From NCBI GenBank assembly GCA_903835255.1, contig CAILMI010000030.1:1-64000 (forward strand): a stretch of 64,000 nucleotides of DNA. Reading direction: 5' to 3'. The position numbers and the translations under genes are program-made. Under the pieces are notes generated by a model. The model saw nothing but the letters and a program-made list of their open reading frames with translations. It ran no database searches and had not been told where the DNA came from. This DNA comes from an uncultured Verrucomicrobia subdivision 3 bacterium (GTDB taxonomy: Bacteria > Verrucomicrobiota > Verrucomicrobiia > Limisphaerales > UBA11358). Shown in pieces: positions 19,511 to 30,016 of this stretch (position 1 is its first letter; every line of letters starts with the position of its first letter).

Positions 19511-21274
19511 ATGGATCGCACCGGAATCATCGTCGTCACCCTTTGCGCCCTCTTGCTCGGCGCTTGGTTTATTCAGGAACAAAAATATCAGGCGCAGCGA
19601 CCGCCCCCCGCCCCGAGCACCGGGACTGTTGCCCCCGCTGCCGCGCCCGCCCCTCTGGCCCCCGCCGCCGCCGCCGCACTGGCGACCCCTTGGTTTGACC
19701 CCGGCGCCGGCGCGCCGGAAACTCTGATCACCCTCACGAACGCAGAGGCGCGCTACACCTTCAGCTCCCGCGGCGGCGGCTTGAAATCGGTCCAGCTCTC
19801 CCATTATCCGGACACCATTCCCTTGCGCTGGAAAAAACAGATGGCCACCAACGGATACGCCCTGCTGAACAGCGGCGCGTCCACCCCGGTCCTGGCGCTG
19901 CTCGGCGACCCCGGACTGGTCGGCGACGGCAACTTCACCCTGACCCAAACCCGCGCCGGCCTGCGCGCGGAAAAAAACCTGCCCGGGGGCTTGCGGCTCT
20001 TGAAGGAGTTCCGTCTCGGCTCCAACTACCTCCTCACCGCGACCGTCAGCCTCGAAAACACCTCGCACCAGCCGATCGCCCTGCCCGCACAGCAATGGGT
20101 CGTCGGCACCGCCACGCCGATGGGACCGGATGATGACGGCCTGTATCTGGGGGCGCTGTGGTGTGACGGCACGAACTCGCCGCAGGATTGCGCGGTGTCC
20201 TATTTCAGCCCCAGCACCACCACTTTTTTTGTGTTCCCGCGCACGCCTAAGACGGTTTATCAGGAAGGGACGGGCAACGTCGCCTGGGCAGCGGTGCACA
20301 ATCAGTTCTTCACGTTGATGGCCATGCCGCAGGAGCCCGCACAGCAGCTGGTGGCCGTGCCCGTAAAGCTGCCTGTCCTGACCGCGACCCAGTCCGCCCC
20401 GCCCGAGGGCGTTCAGGCCGCTCTCTTGTATCCGGCGCAAACCCTCCCGGCCGGCCAGACGCTGGAACGGAACATCACCCTGTACGCCGGACCCAAGGAA
20501 TACCGGACGCTCGCCCTGATCGGGGACCAGTTCAAAAATCACGCTGACCTCGTGATGCAATTCGGCTTCTTCGGATTTTTTGCCAAGGGGTTGCTGCTGG
20601 CGATGAATTGGCTCCACGACGCGACCACGCTGGGCTACGGCTGGGTCATCGTGCTGATTACCGTGATCATCAAAGCGCTGTTCTGGCCGCTCACCGCCGC
20701 GAGCACGCGCTCGATGAAGCGGATGCAAGCCCTGGCCCCGGAGATGGCCGCGCTCAAGGAGAAATACAAGGACGACCTGCAGAAATTCACCCAGAAGCAG
20801 TGGGAAGTGTATAAGAAAAATAAGGTCAGCCCCCTGAGCGGCTGCCTGCCGATGCTCATCCAGACCCCCATCTTTATCGGCTTTTTCACCATGATTCAAA
20901 GCGCCATTGAACTGCGCGGCGCCCACTTCCTCTGGGTGTCTGATTTGTCGAAGCCCGACACGCTCTTCATCATTCCGGGCATTGATTTCCCGTTCAACCT
21001 GCTGCCGCTGCTGATGGGCGCGTCCATGTTGTGGCAATCGCTGATCACGCCCGCGGCCCCGGGCATGGATCCCGCCCAGGCCAAGATGATGCGCTACCTG
21101 CCGCTGGTGTTCCTGGTGTTCCTCTATAATTACTCGGCCGGTCTGGCGCTCTATTGGACGGTCAACAACCTGCTGACCATCCTGCAGACCAAGCTCACGA
21201 AAAATATCACGGTCCCCGCGCCGGCCACCGTCACCGTTTCACCCTTGACACCCCTGTCAAAAAAGAAAAAATGA
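19511..21274 (+). CDS. yidC: Membrane protein insertase YidC
   Basis: C-terminal LLLAMNWLHDATTLGYGWVIVLITVIIKALFWPLTAASTRSMKRMQALAPEM. Confidence 0.96.
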   Translation: MDRTGIIVVTLCALLLGAWFIQEQKYQAQRPPPAPSTGTVAPAAAPAPLAPAAAAALATPWFDPGAGAPETLITLTNAEARYTFSSRGGGLKSVQLSHYPDTIPLRWKKQMATNGYALLNSGASTPVLALLGDPGLVGDGNFTLTQTRAGLRAEKNLPGGLRLLKEFRLGSNYLLTATVSLENTSHQPIALPAQQWVVGTATPMGPDDDGLYLGALWCDGTNSPQDCAVSYFSPSTTTFFVFPRTPKTVYQEGTGNVAWAAVHNQFFTLMAMPQEPAQQLVAVPVKLPVLTATQSAPPEGVQAALLYPAQTLPAGQTLERNITLYAGPKEYRTLALIGDQFKNHADLVMQFGFFGFFAKGLLLAMNWLHDATTLGYGWVIVLITVIIKALFWPLTAASTRSMKRMQALAPEMAALKEKYKDDLQKFTQKQWEVYKKNKVSPLSGCLPMLIQTPIFIGFFTMIQSAIELRGAHFLWVSDLSKPDTLFIIPGIDFPFNLLPLLMGASMLWQSLITPAAPGMDPAQAKMMRYLPLVFLVFLYNYSAGLALYWTVNNLLTILQTKLTKNITVPAPATVTVSPLTPLSKKKK

Positions 21275-21340
21275 CGCGGCCGCTGTTCATGATTTCATCC
21301 CGGCGGTCTCCGGAATGCATTTGAGCGTTTAATTCGATTT

Positions 21341-21790
21341 ATGCCCGCCCAACCCAAAGCTGTTGTCGAAAAAATCCTGTCGCTGCTGGACTTTCCTGCG
21401 ACGGTGGAAGAGCACCCGCTGGAAGACGGCCTGCTGCTCAACGTGGAGACAGCCGAGTCCGGACGCCTCATCGGCCGACAGGGTCAGACGCTGTCCGACC
21501 TGCAATATGTCACCAACCGTATTTTGTTCCAGCAGGACGCCACCGCGCCAAAAGTGACGGTGGATGTGGGCGGGTATCGGCTGAAGGCGCGCGAGGCGCT
21601 GATCCAGAAGGCGCAGGAAGCCGCCGAAAAAGTCCGGCGCTGGGGCGAACCCGTGGAACTGGATCCCATGGGATCCTTCGACCGACGCATCATTCATCAC
21701 GTGTTCAAAAACGACCCCGACGTGGAGACGCATAGCGTCGAAGTGGAAGGCAGCGAAAGAAAAGTGCTTTTCCTGCGCCCCCGCCACTAA
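21341..21790 (+). CDS. Jag/KhpB-like KH-R3H RNA-binding protein
   Basis: LIGRQGQTLSDLQYVTNRILFQ...MGSFDRRIIHHVFKNDPDVETHS; position after yidC. Confidence 0.88.
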   Translation: MPAQPKAVVEKILSLLDFPATVEEHPLEDGLLLNVETAESGRLIGRQGQTLSDLQYVTNRILFQQDATAPKVTVDVGGYRLKAREALIQKAQEAAEKVRRWGEPVELDPMGSFDRRIIHHVFKNDPDVETHSVEVEGSERKVLFLRPRH

Positions 21791-21988
21791 ACCGAATTCC
21801 CGGCGGACGGCAGGACCCGCGCTGCCATTCTCATTGCTCCAGAGAGCCGGTTTATCCGTCACGCGATGCTTGATGTGTCCGTCTCCTTGGGACACCCTCC
21901 CTCATCGGTTTTAAAAACGGCATCCGAACACACGGCGGCAGTATCCCTCGGCCAGATCGGAAAGACTTTCTAAAACCGTGGGCACACC

Positions 21989-24790
21989 ATGTCTCAAAAA
22001 CTTGTTTTTCTAGGCTGGGACAAGCCGTGGACCGACCTGTTCGCCGAGTGGCTGGGGCGGGAGCCTGAACGGTTGCGGCGCCGTTTGGTGGTGGTGCCCA
22101 CCCGGGAATCGGGCCGGCAGCTCCGGGAAAAACTGCTCCACCGCACGGATTCACAGACCCCCAGCGCCCTCCTCGGACCCCGCATGGCCACCCCGGATGA
22201 TTTCTTCCGACCTGCGGAAACCATGCCGGATGCCATCCGCTGGGCCGGATGGCTGGAAGTGCTGCGCGGCACCCGCGACGACGAGGTAGCGGCACTGTTT
22301 CCGGCCGGAGTGCGGGACAAGGAGGATTCCTGGCGGCTGGCAGTCGCCCGGCAAATCGAGCAAGCCCGCGAATCGTTGATATCCGGCAACGCTGATTTTG
22401 CAGAAGTTGCCAAGAGTTTGTCGGAAGACAATGCTCGCTGGATCGAGCTTGCCCAACTGGAACGCCGCGTCATTTCAGTGTGGAAAAAATGGAGCCACAC
22501 GGATCCGGTCGGCGCGAAAGGGGAGCGGGCGCGCAATCCAGTCTGCCCGCAAGGGGTGGACGAAATCATTCTGGCGGGCGTCACAGACCCCACATGGCTG
22601 GCCGTGGAGGCGTGGCGACGTCTGGCCGAGCAGAAAATTCCAATCACCATCCTGGTAGGAGCGCCTGTGGAATTGAAAACGGCTTTTGATGACTGGGGCA
22701 GACCCAGACCGGAGTTCTGGTCTGATCGCAGACAGCACGCCACTCCCGAACCCACCCAATCAATCGTGGCGGCCGACTCCGTGGCACTGGCGGAGGCCGT
22801 GGTGCAAAGCTGCGCGAGCCGGAGCAACCGCGACGTGGCAGTGGGTGTCTGTGACTCAACCTTTGCGCCAGCGGTCGCTCGCCGGTTTCAGGAGGCGGGC
22901 TGGCTGACTTTTGATCCGGAAGGAATTCCGCTGGCAAAGGATGGCTGGCCGGAATTGCTGGAAGCGCTCGCCGGAGCCCTCGACGCGCCCGACGATTACG
23001 CTGCCATAGTCCGAGTGGCGCGACATCCTGTAGTATGGAGCGAATGGCTCAAGGATTACGGCGCGAAAGCCTCCTTTGCCGCGCTGGATGAATGGGAAGT
23101 GGAGCACGCCGCGTCGAACGTGACGGCCTGCATTGCCCAACTCCGCGGCAGTCAGCGTGAAGCCGAAAAAGCCGCCGGCGAATTGCTCGCGACCATTCGG
23201 GTCTTTGTCCAGGAAGCCTCGGCAGAAAATTCCGATGTGCTCACAGACAAGCTTCACCATTGGCTTCAAACGGCCGCACCGCAGGCGGCGAGTCATGCCG
23301 TGGCTGAGATGGAGTCGTGGCCACAACTCCGCAGCGCGGGCTTCGGCTTGTCACTTCGCTTGAAATGGCTGGCTACGTCACTCGCCTCGGTTTCCCGGGG
23401 CTCCGACCCCTCGGACGCGGTTCTGGCATTGCAGGGCTGGCTGGAATTATCGTTCGATCCGGCAGCCCATCTGATTCTCGCCGGCGTTCACGAAGGTAGC
23501 GTGCCGGAAGCGCCCGCGACGGATCCGCTCATCACTGAGGCGGTGCGGGAACAGTTCGGTTTGCGCGACCGCAAGTCTCGTCTCGCCCGCGAGATTTTTC
23601 TCTACACGGCGATGGTGGAAGGCCGTCGGGCCGGTGGTAGCGTAACCGTGGTCACGGCGCAGGTGGATGCGCAGGGCGAACCGTGCAAACCGTCGCGCGT
23701 GCTGCTTCAAGCCAAGCCGGAACTTCTGCCGGAACGCGTGTTGCAGTTCGTCAAAGAAAAACCCGACGTGCCGCTGCTGCACACCCCGCCCTGGTCGCGC
23801 GCCAACTGGAAGCTGCGCCCGCCGGCGAAAGTTCTGGCAAACAAAGAGTGGAAGCATGTCAGCCCATCGACGCTCAAGCTGTATCTTACCTGCCCGACCC
23901 GGTTCTTCTTTGCTCGGGTGCTCGGGTGGGAGAAGTTCAACGCGTTCGAGGGGGAATTGGACGGAGGGCAGTTTGGCGACCTCATCCACGCCGTATTGAA
24001 AGAATGGGGTGGCAATATCGAGGCCCGCGAACTGACCGAAGGGAAGGAATTGTGCAGCTACTGGCTGGCGTCACTGAAACGAGAGGCCAACGAACGCTTC
24101 GGCGCAACGATTTCCCCGCTGATCCGGCTCCAGCTCATGTCGGCGGAAGAACGGTTGGTGGCGCTCGCAGAGAAACAGGCTGAACAGCGCCGCGACGGCT
24201 GGCACGTTGTCGAAGTGGAAAAAGAACTTAATGATGTGCTGATGCTGGGTGGATTGCCGGTAAAAATGCGTGTGGATCGCATCGACCGGCACGACGACGG
24301 ACGCATGCGAGTGATTGATTACAAGACCGGGAAAACCGGCGTGGACCCGCTCAAGGCGCACCTCCGCATCTGGTCGGAGGAAAAATGCTCCGCGCCGCTC
24401 GCACCGTTGTGGCGGGTTACGTCCGCGCGCGGTGGTGAAAAATTCTATTGCTGGACTGATCTGCAGCTGCCTCTCTACGTCGCCGCCGTCCAAAAGGAAC
24501 TCAAACTGGATGTCACCCCGGAGGCGTATTACGCATTGCTACCCGATGCAGTCTCCGAAACGGAGTTTGTGGCGTTTGAAAAAGTGGATGAGAAAGTAGA
24601 GAGCGCCATGCAGTGGGGTGAAGAAGCCGCCCGGCGCATTGTCGCCGGGATCTTTTGGCCCCCCGCGCCGGAGGTGAAATATGACGATCTGACCGCGCTC
24701 GCACCGGAGGGCTTGGAGCAGGCGCTGCGCGAAGAGTGGGCAAATTTCTTGTCGGGCAATCGGCCAGCCGAAGGAGGCAAAAAACCGTGA
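21989..24790 (+). CDS. PD-(D/E)XK nuclease family protein, AddB-like
   Basis: VSPSTLKLYLTCPTRFFFARVLGWEKF...FGDLIHAVL...MRVIDYKTGKTGVD. Confidence 0.85.
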   Translation: MSQKLVFLGWDKPWTDLFAEWLGREPERLRRRLVVVPTRESGRQLREKLLHRTDSQTPSALLGPRMATPDDFFRPAETMPDAIRWAGWLEVLRGTRDDEVAALFPAGVRDKEDSWRLAVARQIEQARESLISGNADFAEVAKSLSEDNARWIELAQLERRVISVWKKWSHTDPVGAKGERARNPVCPQGVDEIILAGVTDPTWLAVEAWRRLAEQKIPITILVGAPVELKTAFDDWGRPRPEFWSDRRQHATPEPTQSIVAADSVALAEAVVQSCASRSNRDVAVGVCDSTFAPAVARRFQEAGWLTFDPEGIPLAKDGWPELLEALAGALDAPDDYAAIVRVARHPVVWSEWLKDYGAKASFAALDEWEVEHAASNVTACIAQLRGSQREAEKAAGELLATIRVFVQEASAENSDVLTDKLHHWLQTAAPQAASHAVAEMESWPQLRSAGFGLSLRLKWLATSLASVSRGSDPSDAVLALQGWLELSFDPAAHLILAGVHEGSVPEAPATDPLITEAVREQFGLRDRKSRLAREIFLYTAMVEGRRAGGSVTVVTAQVDAQGEPCKPSRVLLQAKPELLPERVLQFVKEKPDVPLLHTPPWSRANWKLRPPAKVLANKEWKHVSPSTLKLYLTCPTRFFFARVLGWEKFNAFEGELDGGQFGDLIHAVLKEWGGNIEARELTEGKELCSYWLASLKREANERFGATISPLIRLQLMSAEERLVALAEKQAEQRRDGWHVVEVEKELNDVLMLGGLPVKMRVDRIDRHDDGRMRVIDYKTGKTGVDPLKAHLRIWSEEKCSAPLAPLWRVTSARGGEKFYCWTDLQLPLYVAAVQKELKLDVTPEAYYALLPDAVSETEFVAFEKVDEKVESAMQWGEEAARRIVAGIFWPPAPEVKYDDLTALAPEGLEQALREEWANFLSGNRPAEGGKKP

Positions 24791-27700
24791 GCACCAAACT
24801 TCAACATACCAGCATCCGCGCTTCGGCGGGGACTGGAAAAACGTATCAGCTCGCGAATCGCTACATCGCCTTGCTGCTGCTGCAGGCGATGGGCGGCGGA
24901 AAGATTGCGCCGGAGAAAATTGTGGCGGCGACCTTCACCAAGAAAGGTGCAGGAGAATTTGCCGAGCGCATTCTGCATCGGCTGGCCGCAGCCGCTGGCG
25001 ATGCAGCCGAACTTAAAAAACTGCAGGCCGATCTCTCCCGCCTGGTCAAAGGCGACGAGCACCAGGGCATCGCCGGACTCGCTCCCGGCGTGGAGTTGGC
25101 CATGGACACGGCAACATTGCAATCCGCGCTCGAGGTCATGATTGATCAGTTTGACCGACTGGTGCTGGGCACCATCGATGGCTTTATGGCGCGGTCTGTG
25201 CAGACGCTGGCGTTCGAACTGGGCCTGGGCGGGTTCGCCATTCTGGAGGAAGCCGCCATCGAGCGCGAACGTCAGTTACTCCTTGGCGAAGTATTTCGCG
25301 CCGTTCCCTCCGAAGATTTGGAGAGTTTTTACCAGACCTTGAAACGCGCCACGCTGAAATCCTCCAGCAGCCTGCGCCGGGAGTTGGACACCTTTGTGAA
25401 AGCTTATCACAAACTGCTCCACACACTCCCGGATGTGGAAGCTTGGGGCGGAACCTCGTTTTGGGATGGAGAGATTTCGAACCCTGCGAACAAGGATTGG
25501 CAGAAGGAAGCCGCCGCCTTGGCAGGCGAAATTCCAACGCACGATTTTGGCCACAAGCAGGTTGAAAAATCTCTAGTAGCCGCTTTGGAGTGGCTGGCGT
25601 CACGCAATCCCGGAACGAGCGCAGGCAAGATTTCATCTTGGCTGGATCAGGATGGCAAACTCGCCGAGCTCTGGCATGACTGGCCCGCGCGAGAATGGAC
25701 GTTTGAGTATTATAAAAAGCCTCGCACCGTTCCGGCTACGGTCATGACGTCGCTGAGACCCATCCTCACGGCTTGGCTCGAAGCCGAGTGCGCGGCATTT
25801 TCGCGAAAGACCGCAGCCGTCCACGAGATCGTGTCTGGCTACGAAAATCTTTATGACAAGCTCGCCCGCCGGAAAGGCCGCCTGACCTTCGACGACCTGC
25901 CACTACTTCTTGACGAAAGGAACGGCGCGGAAGCCGCCAGCGCCGCTCTCCGGATGCTCGCATTCCGGTGGTATCAGCAGTTCGACCACTGGCTCCTCGA
26001 TGAATTCCAGGACACAAGCCGCGTGCAATGGGGAGTGTTGAAGCCGTGGCTAGATGAAGCCATCCAGGATGACAGCGGCACAAAATCGGTGTTCGTCGTT
26101 GGCGACCCCAAGCAATCCATCTATGGCTGGCGCGGCGGCGAGCCGCGTCTCTTCGATGAACTCTCCACCAGCTATCCCGGTGCGTTCACGGAACAAATCA
26201 TGGCCGAATCGTGGCGCTCACGACCCGCCGTGCTCGAACTGGTAAACCGCGTCTGCGCGCCGGAAACTAATCCGGCCTTGCGCGAACCGGATAAATTTTC
26301 ACCCGCCGCTCTAAACCGCTGGCACTACGATACGCACATTTCCGAAATGAAACGGCAATCAAAACCAGGCTACGCAGCAGTGTTGCTCACGGCGAAGCCC
26401 GAAGATCAGGAAGGCGAAGCTGCGGACGCGGGCACTGAGAATGGCGGCGATTTGTCCGATAAACTTGCCGCACAGTCGCAGGTCATCAAGGCCGTGCTGG
26501 AAAAGGTGAGGCCGCTGGAGAAGGGTTTGACATGCGCCATTCTCGTGCGCAAAAACGACAACGCCCAGGCCGTCGCCCAGTGGCTGCGCGCGCACGGAGT
26601 TCCGCAAGTCATGGTGGAAGGCGTCGCCACGCTCGCCGAACAATCGCCGATGGTGGCCGCGCTGGTGGATGCTACGCGCTGGCTCGCTGCGCCCGCCAAT
26701 ACGCTCGCCGCCGGCCATATCAGCCTGACCCCGCTCTGGAATGTTTTGCAACAACCGTTATTGAATGCGGAAGCCAAAGATATTCCGCCGGGCTCGGTTT
26801 GGCGCCACTGGCGTCAGCGCATCGCGGACATCGGAGCGCCGCAAGTGACCGATGAATGGTGCGCGGCGCTCGCGACCGGTCAGCCTGAACCTTACATCCA
26901 ATATTGCTTACGCCACGTTAGCCAACTGGCACAGCAATCGGGTGCGGCGTTGGCTTTGCCCGACTGGTTGGCCGCGCTGGAACAATTGGCGGTGCGCGAA
27001 ACGGCAGCCGCCGGCTCAATCCATGTCATGACCCTGCACAAGGCCAAGGGTCTCGGGTTCGATGTCGTGTTCTTGCCGGATTTGGATTCAGGTGGCGGTG
27101 GACCGGACGACATCTTGATCCGTCGCGATGAGCAGGGCTGTGCCACCGGTTGCCTGGCGTATCCGCCGAAATGGTTGCAGGCCTGGGAGCCCATCCTTGG
27201 AGATTGCACCGCCGCCCAGAAAGCCGACCAGGATCTGGAAGCCCTCTGCGTGCTCTACGTCGCCCTGACCCGGGCCAAGGAAGCGACTTTTGTGATTCTC
27301 AACCAGGAGCGGCCGCGCCGGACTTCCCGGGTACGGGATTGGATCCTATCCGCCGTCGCCCAACCTGACCTGTCGCCGATGACATCGCCCTGGGGCATCG
27401 GCACACTGCACTGGGAACACGGGTCACGGAACTTTTATGCGGACCTGGAAAAAAACCGGGCACCCGCCCCGGCCAATCGTCCGGCACCGCCTCTCCTTTC
27501 GCCTGTTCCCCGCCGCAAACGGCGCCAGCCCTCCGACGCCGGTCATCCGAAAGCGAGCCGCCCCAGTCTTCCGAAGCAGAACTCCGGCGGCCTGGAATTT
27601 GGATCCGCCGTCCACAAGGTTTTTGAGCAGATCGAATGGTGGACGCCGGGGCAGCGGTTGGAAGGCGATCGGGAGGCCGTGGCGCTCGTCCGAAAATGCC

Positions 27701-28035
27701 TCGCCCTCCCTGAAATCCGTGCCCTGTTCACCTGCGACGCCCCCGGGGATGAAGCCCTGCGCGAACTGCCGGTGGAATTTCTGGAGACCAATTCCTGGTG
27801 GAGCGGGATTGTCGACCGGCTCGTCCTGCGGCGGGACGCCGGCGGCAGCCTGCGCCAGGCGCTGCTGATAGATTACAAAACGGACCGCGTGGAAACCGCC
27901 GACACCCTGCGCGACCGCTACTCAGAACAGCTGGCCGTCTATCGCCGGGCCGCCGCCACCGCGCTCGGATTGCCGGCCGCGGAGGTTCAAGTCTTTCTGC
28001 TCAGCACCCATCTGGGAGCGCTCCTGCCCCTGTGA
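24787..28035 (+). CDS. UvrD/AddA-like helicase-nuclease
   Basis: SIRASAGTGKTYQLANRYIALLL...VVGDPKQSIYGWRGGEP...LYVALTRAKEA...LLIDYKTDRVE; GTG start overlapping the preceding stop. Confidence 0.92.
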   Translation: MSTKLQHTSIRASAGTGKTYQLANRYIALLLLQAMGGGKIAPEKIVAATFTKKGAGEFAERILHRLAAAAGDAAELKKLQADLSRLVKGDEHQGIAGLAPGVELAMDTATLQSALEVMIDQFDRLVLGTIDGFMARSVQTLAFELGLGGFAILEEAAIERERQLLLGEVFRAVPSEDLESFYQTLKRATLKSSSSLRRELDTFVKAYHKLLHTLPDVEAWGGTSFWDGEISNPANKDWQKEAAALAGEIPTHDFGHKQVEKSLVAALEWLASRNPGTSAGKISSWLDQDGKLAELWHDWPAREWTFEYYKKPRTVPATVMTSLRPILTAWLEAECAAFSRKTAAVHEIVSGYENLYDKLARRKGRLTFDDLPLLLDERNGAEAASAALRMLAFRWYQQFDHWLLDEFQDTSRVQWGVLKPWLDEAIQDDSGTKSVFVVGDPKQSIYGWRGGEPRLFDELSTSYPGAFTEQIMAESWRSRPAVLELVNRVCAPETNPALREPDKFSPAALNRWHYDTHISEMKRQSKPGYAAVLLTAKPEDQEGEAADAGTENGGDLSDKLAAQSQVIKAVLEKVRPLEKGLTCAILVRKNDNAQAVAQWLRAHGVPQVMVEGVATLAEQSPMVAALVDATRWLAAPANTLAAGHISLTPLWNVLQQPLLNAEAKDIPPGSVWRHWRQRIADIGAPQVTDEWCAALATGQPEPYIQYCLRHVSQLAQQSGAALALPDWLAALEQLAVRETAAAGSIHVMTLHKAKGLGFDVVFLPDLDSGGGGPDDILIRRDEQGCATGCLAYPPKWLQAWEPILGDCTAAQKADQDLEALCVLYVALTRAKEATFVILNQERPRRTSRVRDWILSAVAQPDLSPMTSPWGIGTLHWEHGSRNFYADLEKNRAPAPANRPAPPLLSPVPRRKRRQPSDAGHPKASRPSLPKQNSGGLEFGSAVHKVFEQIEWWTPGQRLEGDREAVALVRKCLALPEIRALFTCDAPGDEALRELPVEFLETNSWWSGIVDRLVLRRDAGGSLRQALLIDYKTDRVETADTLRDRYSEQLAVYRRAAATALGLPAAEVQVFLLSTHLGALLPL

Positions 28036-28172
28036 CTCGCCCGCTTCCTGCGGCTATGCCAAAAGAGATGGCACGTAATGGGGTAACCGACAAATAAGTG
28101 AGTTAACGGCTATGAAATCATTCGGGCCAGGATTTTAAAAATGGGATAGCGGTCAGAAGATCGACGGGGAAA

Positions 28173-28202
28173 ATCAGGCGCTTGCACTGGTCCGACGCCT
28201 TG
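28173..28202 (+). repeat. 30-bp repeat copy 1 (atcaggcgcttgcactggtccgacgccttg)
   Basis: Exact match to 54080-54109, same orientation. Confidence 0.9.
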
Positions 28203-28352
28203 GGATAGGGTCGCATCCGTCGCAGAAATTTATTCGCGCTCTTCTAAAATTCATACAATATAAATCTCCCCGATTATCTCGTTTCAAAAAAACTTTTCGT
28301 TTCGTAACCAAAACTTCACTTGGATAAATGGCATCCCACTTAATAATGGGGC

Positions 28353-29198
28353 ATGAACTTTTTTTGCAGATTGTTGGCTTGCGCTCTGGCATGTGCGGGA
28401 TTCCACCTAAATGCTCATCCCGATCTTGAGGAGGCTATTGAGGCCACCACAGCCAAACTGATCGAACAAAATTATCCCAATGCTCTTTTGCTGGAGCGGG
28501 CGGATTTATTCCGGCGCCACGGACAATTTAATGAAGCGCTCGCAGACATCGATTTAATAGAACAACGAACGAATGCTTGCGCTGAAGTGATGCTAGAACG
28601 AGCACAAATCCTTTTGGATGCCGGAAAAATAAAAGATGCTAATGCAGTCGTTCAAACATTGTTGCGCAATCATCCAACAATTTGTGACGCCTTCATCATC
28701 CGAGCCCGCTGCGAATCACGCTTGGGGCAGCGCGAGGCGGCTATCCAAGATTTCACCACTGCCATCAACAAAAGTTCGGCTCCGGGACCGGATTTATATC
28801 TCGAACGCGCAAGACAATTAGCCCTTCTTGGCCGCCTCGATGAAGCCGTGCGCGGGTTGGATGAAGTCATCGCACAAGCCAACGATGCCTCGCCGATTGT
28901 CCTGACGGCCATTGAATACGATCGTCAGCGCAAGGCCTTCGACTCCGCCATCCAGCGCGTGAACCGGCTCATCAAACGCTATCCTGTGAAAGAACCTTGG
29001 CTCACATTGCGCGGTGAAATCTGGGCGCAATCCGGACGCAACGGAGAAGCCGAAGCCGATTTCCGACAGGTTTTGAAAGGCATTGAAGCGTATTCCCCGG
29101 AACGCCGTTCTTTGGAGCTGACCCACGCTTTGGCTGCGCGGGTGCAAAATAATCTTGCCCGGATTTCCGCCGCGAGCCCCACTGCTCAGCATCCGTAA
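28353..29198 (+). CDS. Secreted tetratricopeptide-repeat protein
   Basis: Signal peptide; NALLLERADLFRRHGQFNEALADIDLIEQ and successive TPR-like helices. Confidence 0.8.
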   Translation: MNFFCRLLACALACAGFHLNAHPDLEEAIEATTAKLIEQNYPNALLLERADLFRRHGQFNEALADIDLIEQRTNACAEVMLERAQILLDAGKIKDANAVVQTLLRNHPTICDAFIIRARCESRLGQREAAIQDFTTAINKSSAPGPDLYLERARQLALLGRLDEAVRGLDEVIAQANDASPIVLTAIEYDRQRKAFDSAIQRVNRLIKRYPVKEPWLTLRGEIWAQSGRNGEAEADFRQVLKGIEAYSPERRSLELTHALAARVQNNLARISAASPTAQHP

Positions 29199-29200
29199 TT

Positions 29201-30016
29201 TCAACGATGCCGCGCCCAGAGCGCGCTTTCATCGTTGCGCGCCAGATCATAACCAAACTTGCTGTTGCGCATCGTCTCGATATGACCGTCGAAGAAGCCG
29301 GCATTGCAACGGCCGCCATGGCGCGGCACGGAGCGCGCATCGCCCCAAGTGAATCCGACAGGGTCACTGGGTGCGCGGAAGAAGCTTGCCCCGCCGCTGC
29401 TCTGCGGGGGCTGATCCGGCTTCCAATCGTCGGGGGCGAGATTTTTGGAGGGGTTGCTCATCATGCCGGCATCAGCAAAAATCACCGCCGCACTTGGCCG
29501 CGACACGGTATTTTCCCGAACCAGCGGGGGCACGGGCTGACCGGTCAGCGCCAGCACCGCAAATTCGGGATAGTTCATCCCGATACCAAGCGGGTGGCGG
29601 TAGCTCACTGAACCGCCGATGGCAGTAGTAGCCGGCAAATTTAATTGAGGACAGCTGAACACGTTCGCGGCATTCGCAAAACCGCCCTCGCGCAACGCGT
29701 CCTGCCAGAAAAACCCGCCGGCATTCTGCACCACAAACATATCGGCGTCGTAAACCCAATCACTAAAGCCGGGCACCCCGAGTTGCCGCCATAAGACCAT
29801 CACACGCCCATTGTTTTCATCCGCGTACAACGATGTGGCGAGGGAAATCTGCCGGAGATTGTTCACGCAACCGAGGGTGTGAGCCTTGGCCTTGGCCTTG
29901 GCGAGCGCAGGCAGCAACAAAGCCGCAAGCACAGCAATGATGGCAATGACGACCAGCAGTTCAATCAATGTAAAACCGCTGACTGGCCGAGCCTTAGACA
30001 GGGATGTTTTTTTCAT
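29201..30016 (-). CDS. Pseudopilin with H-X9-DG motif
   Basis: [32 protein letters not shown]...[14 protein letters not shown]. Confidence 0.9.
   Translation of the reverse strand: MKKTSLSKARPVSGFTLIELLVVIAIIAVLAALLLPALAKAKAKAHTLGCVNNLRQISLATSLYADENNGRVMVLWRQLGVPGFSDWVYDADMFVVQNAGGFFWQDALREGGFANAANVFSCPQLNLPATTAIGGSVSYRHPLGIGMNYPEFAVLALTGQPVPPLVRENTVSRPSAAVIFADAGMMSNPSKNLAPDDWKPDQPPQSSGGASFFRAPSDPVGFTWGDARSVPRHGGRCNAGFFDGHIETMRNSKFGYDLARNDESALWARHR

Noticed and set aside
19502-21037. 511-aa minus ORF
   Set aside because: Antisense to yidC; composition typical of GC-rich shadow ORFs with no recognisable domain
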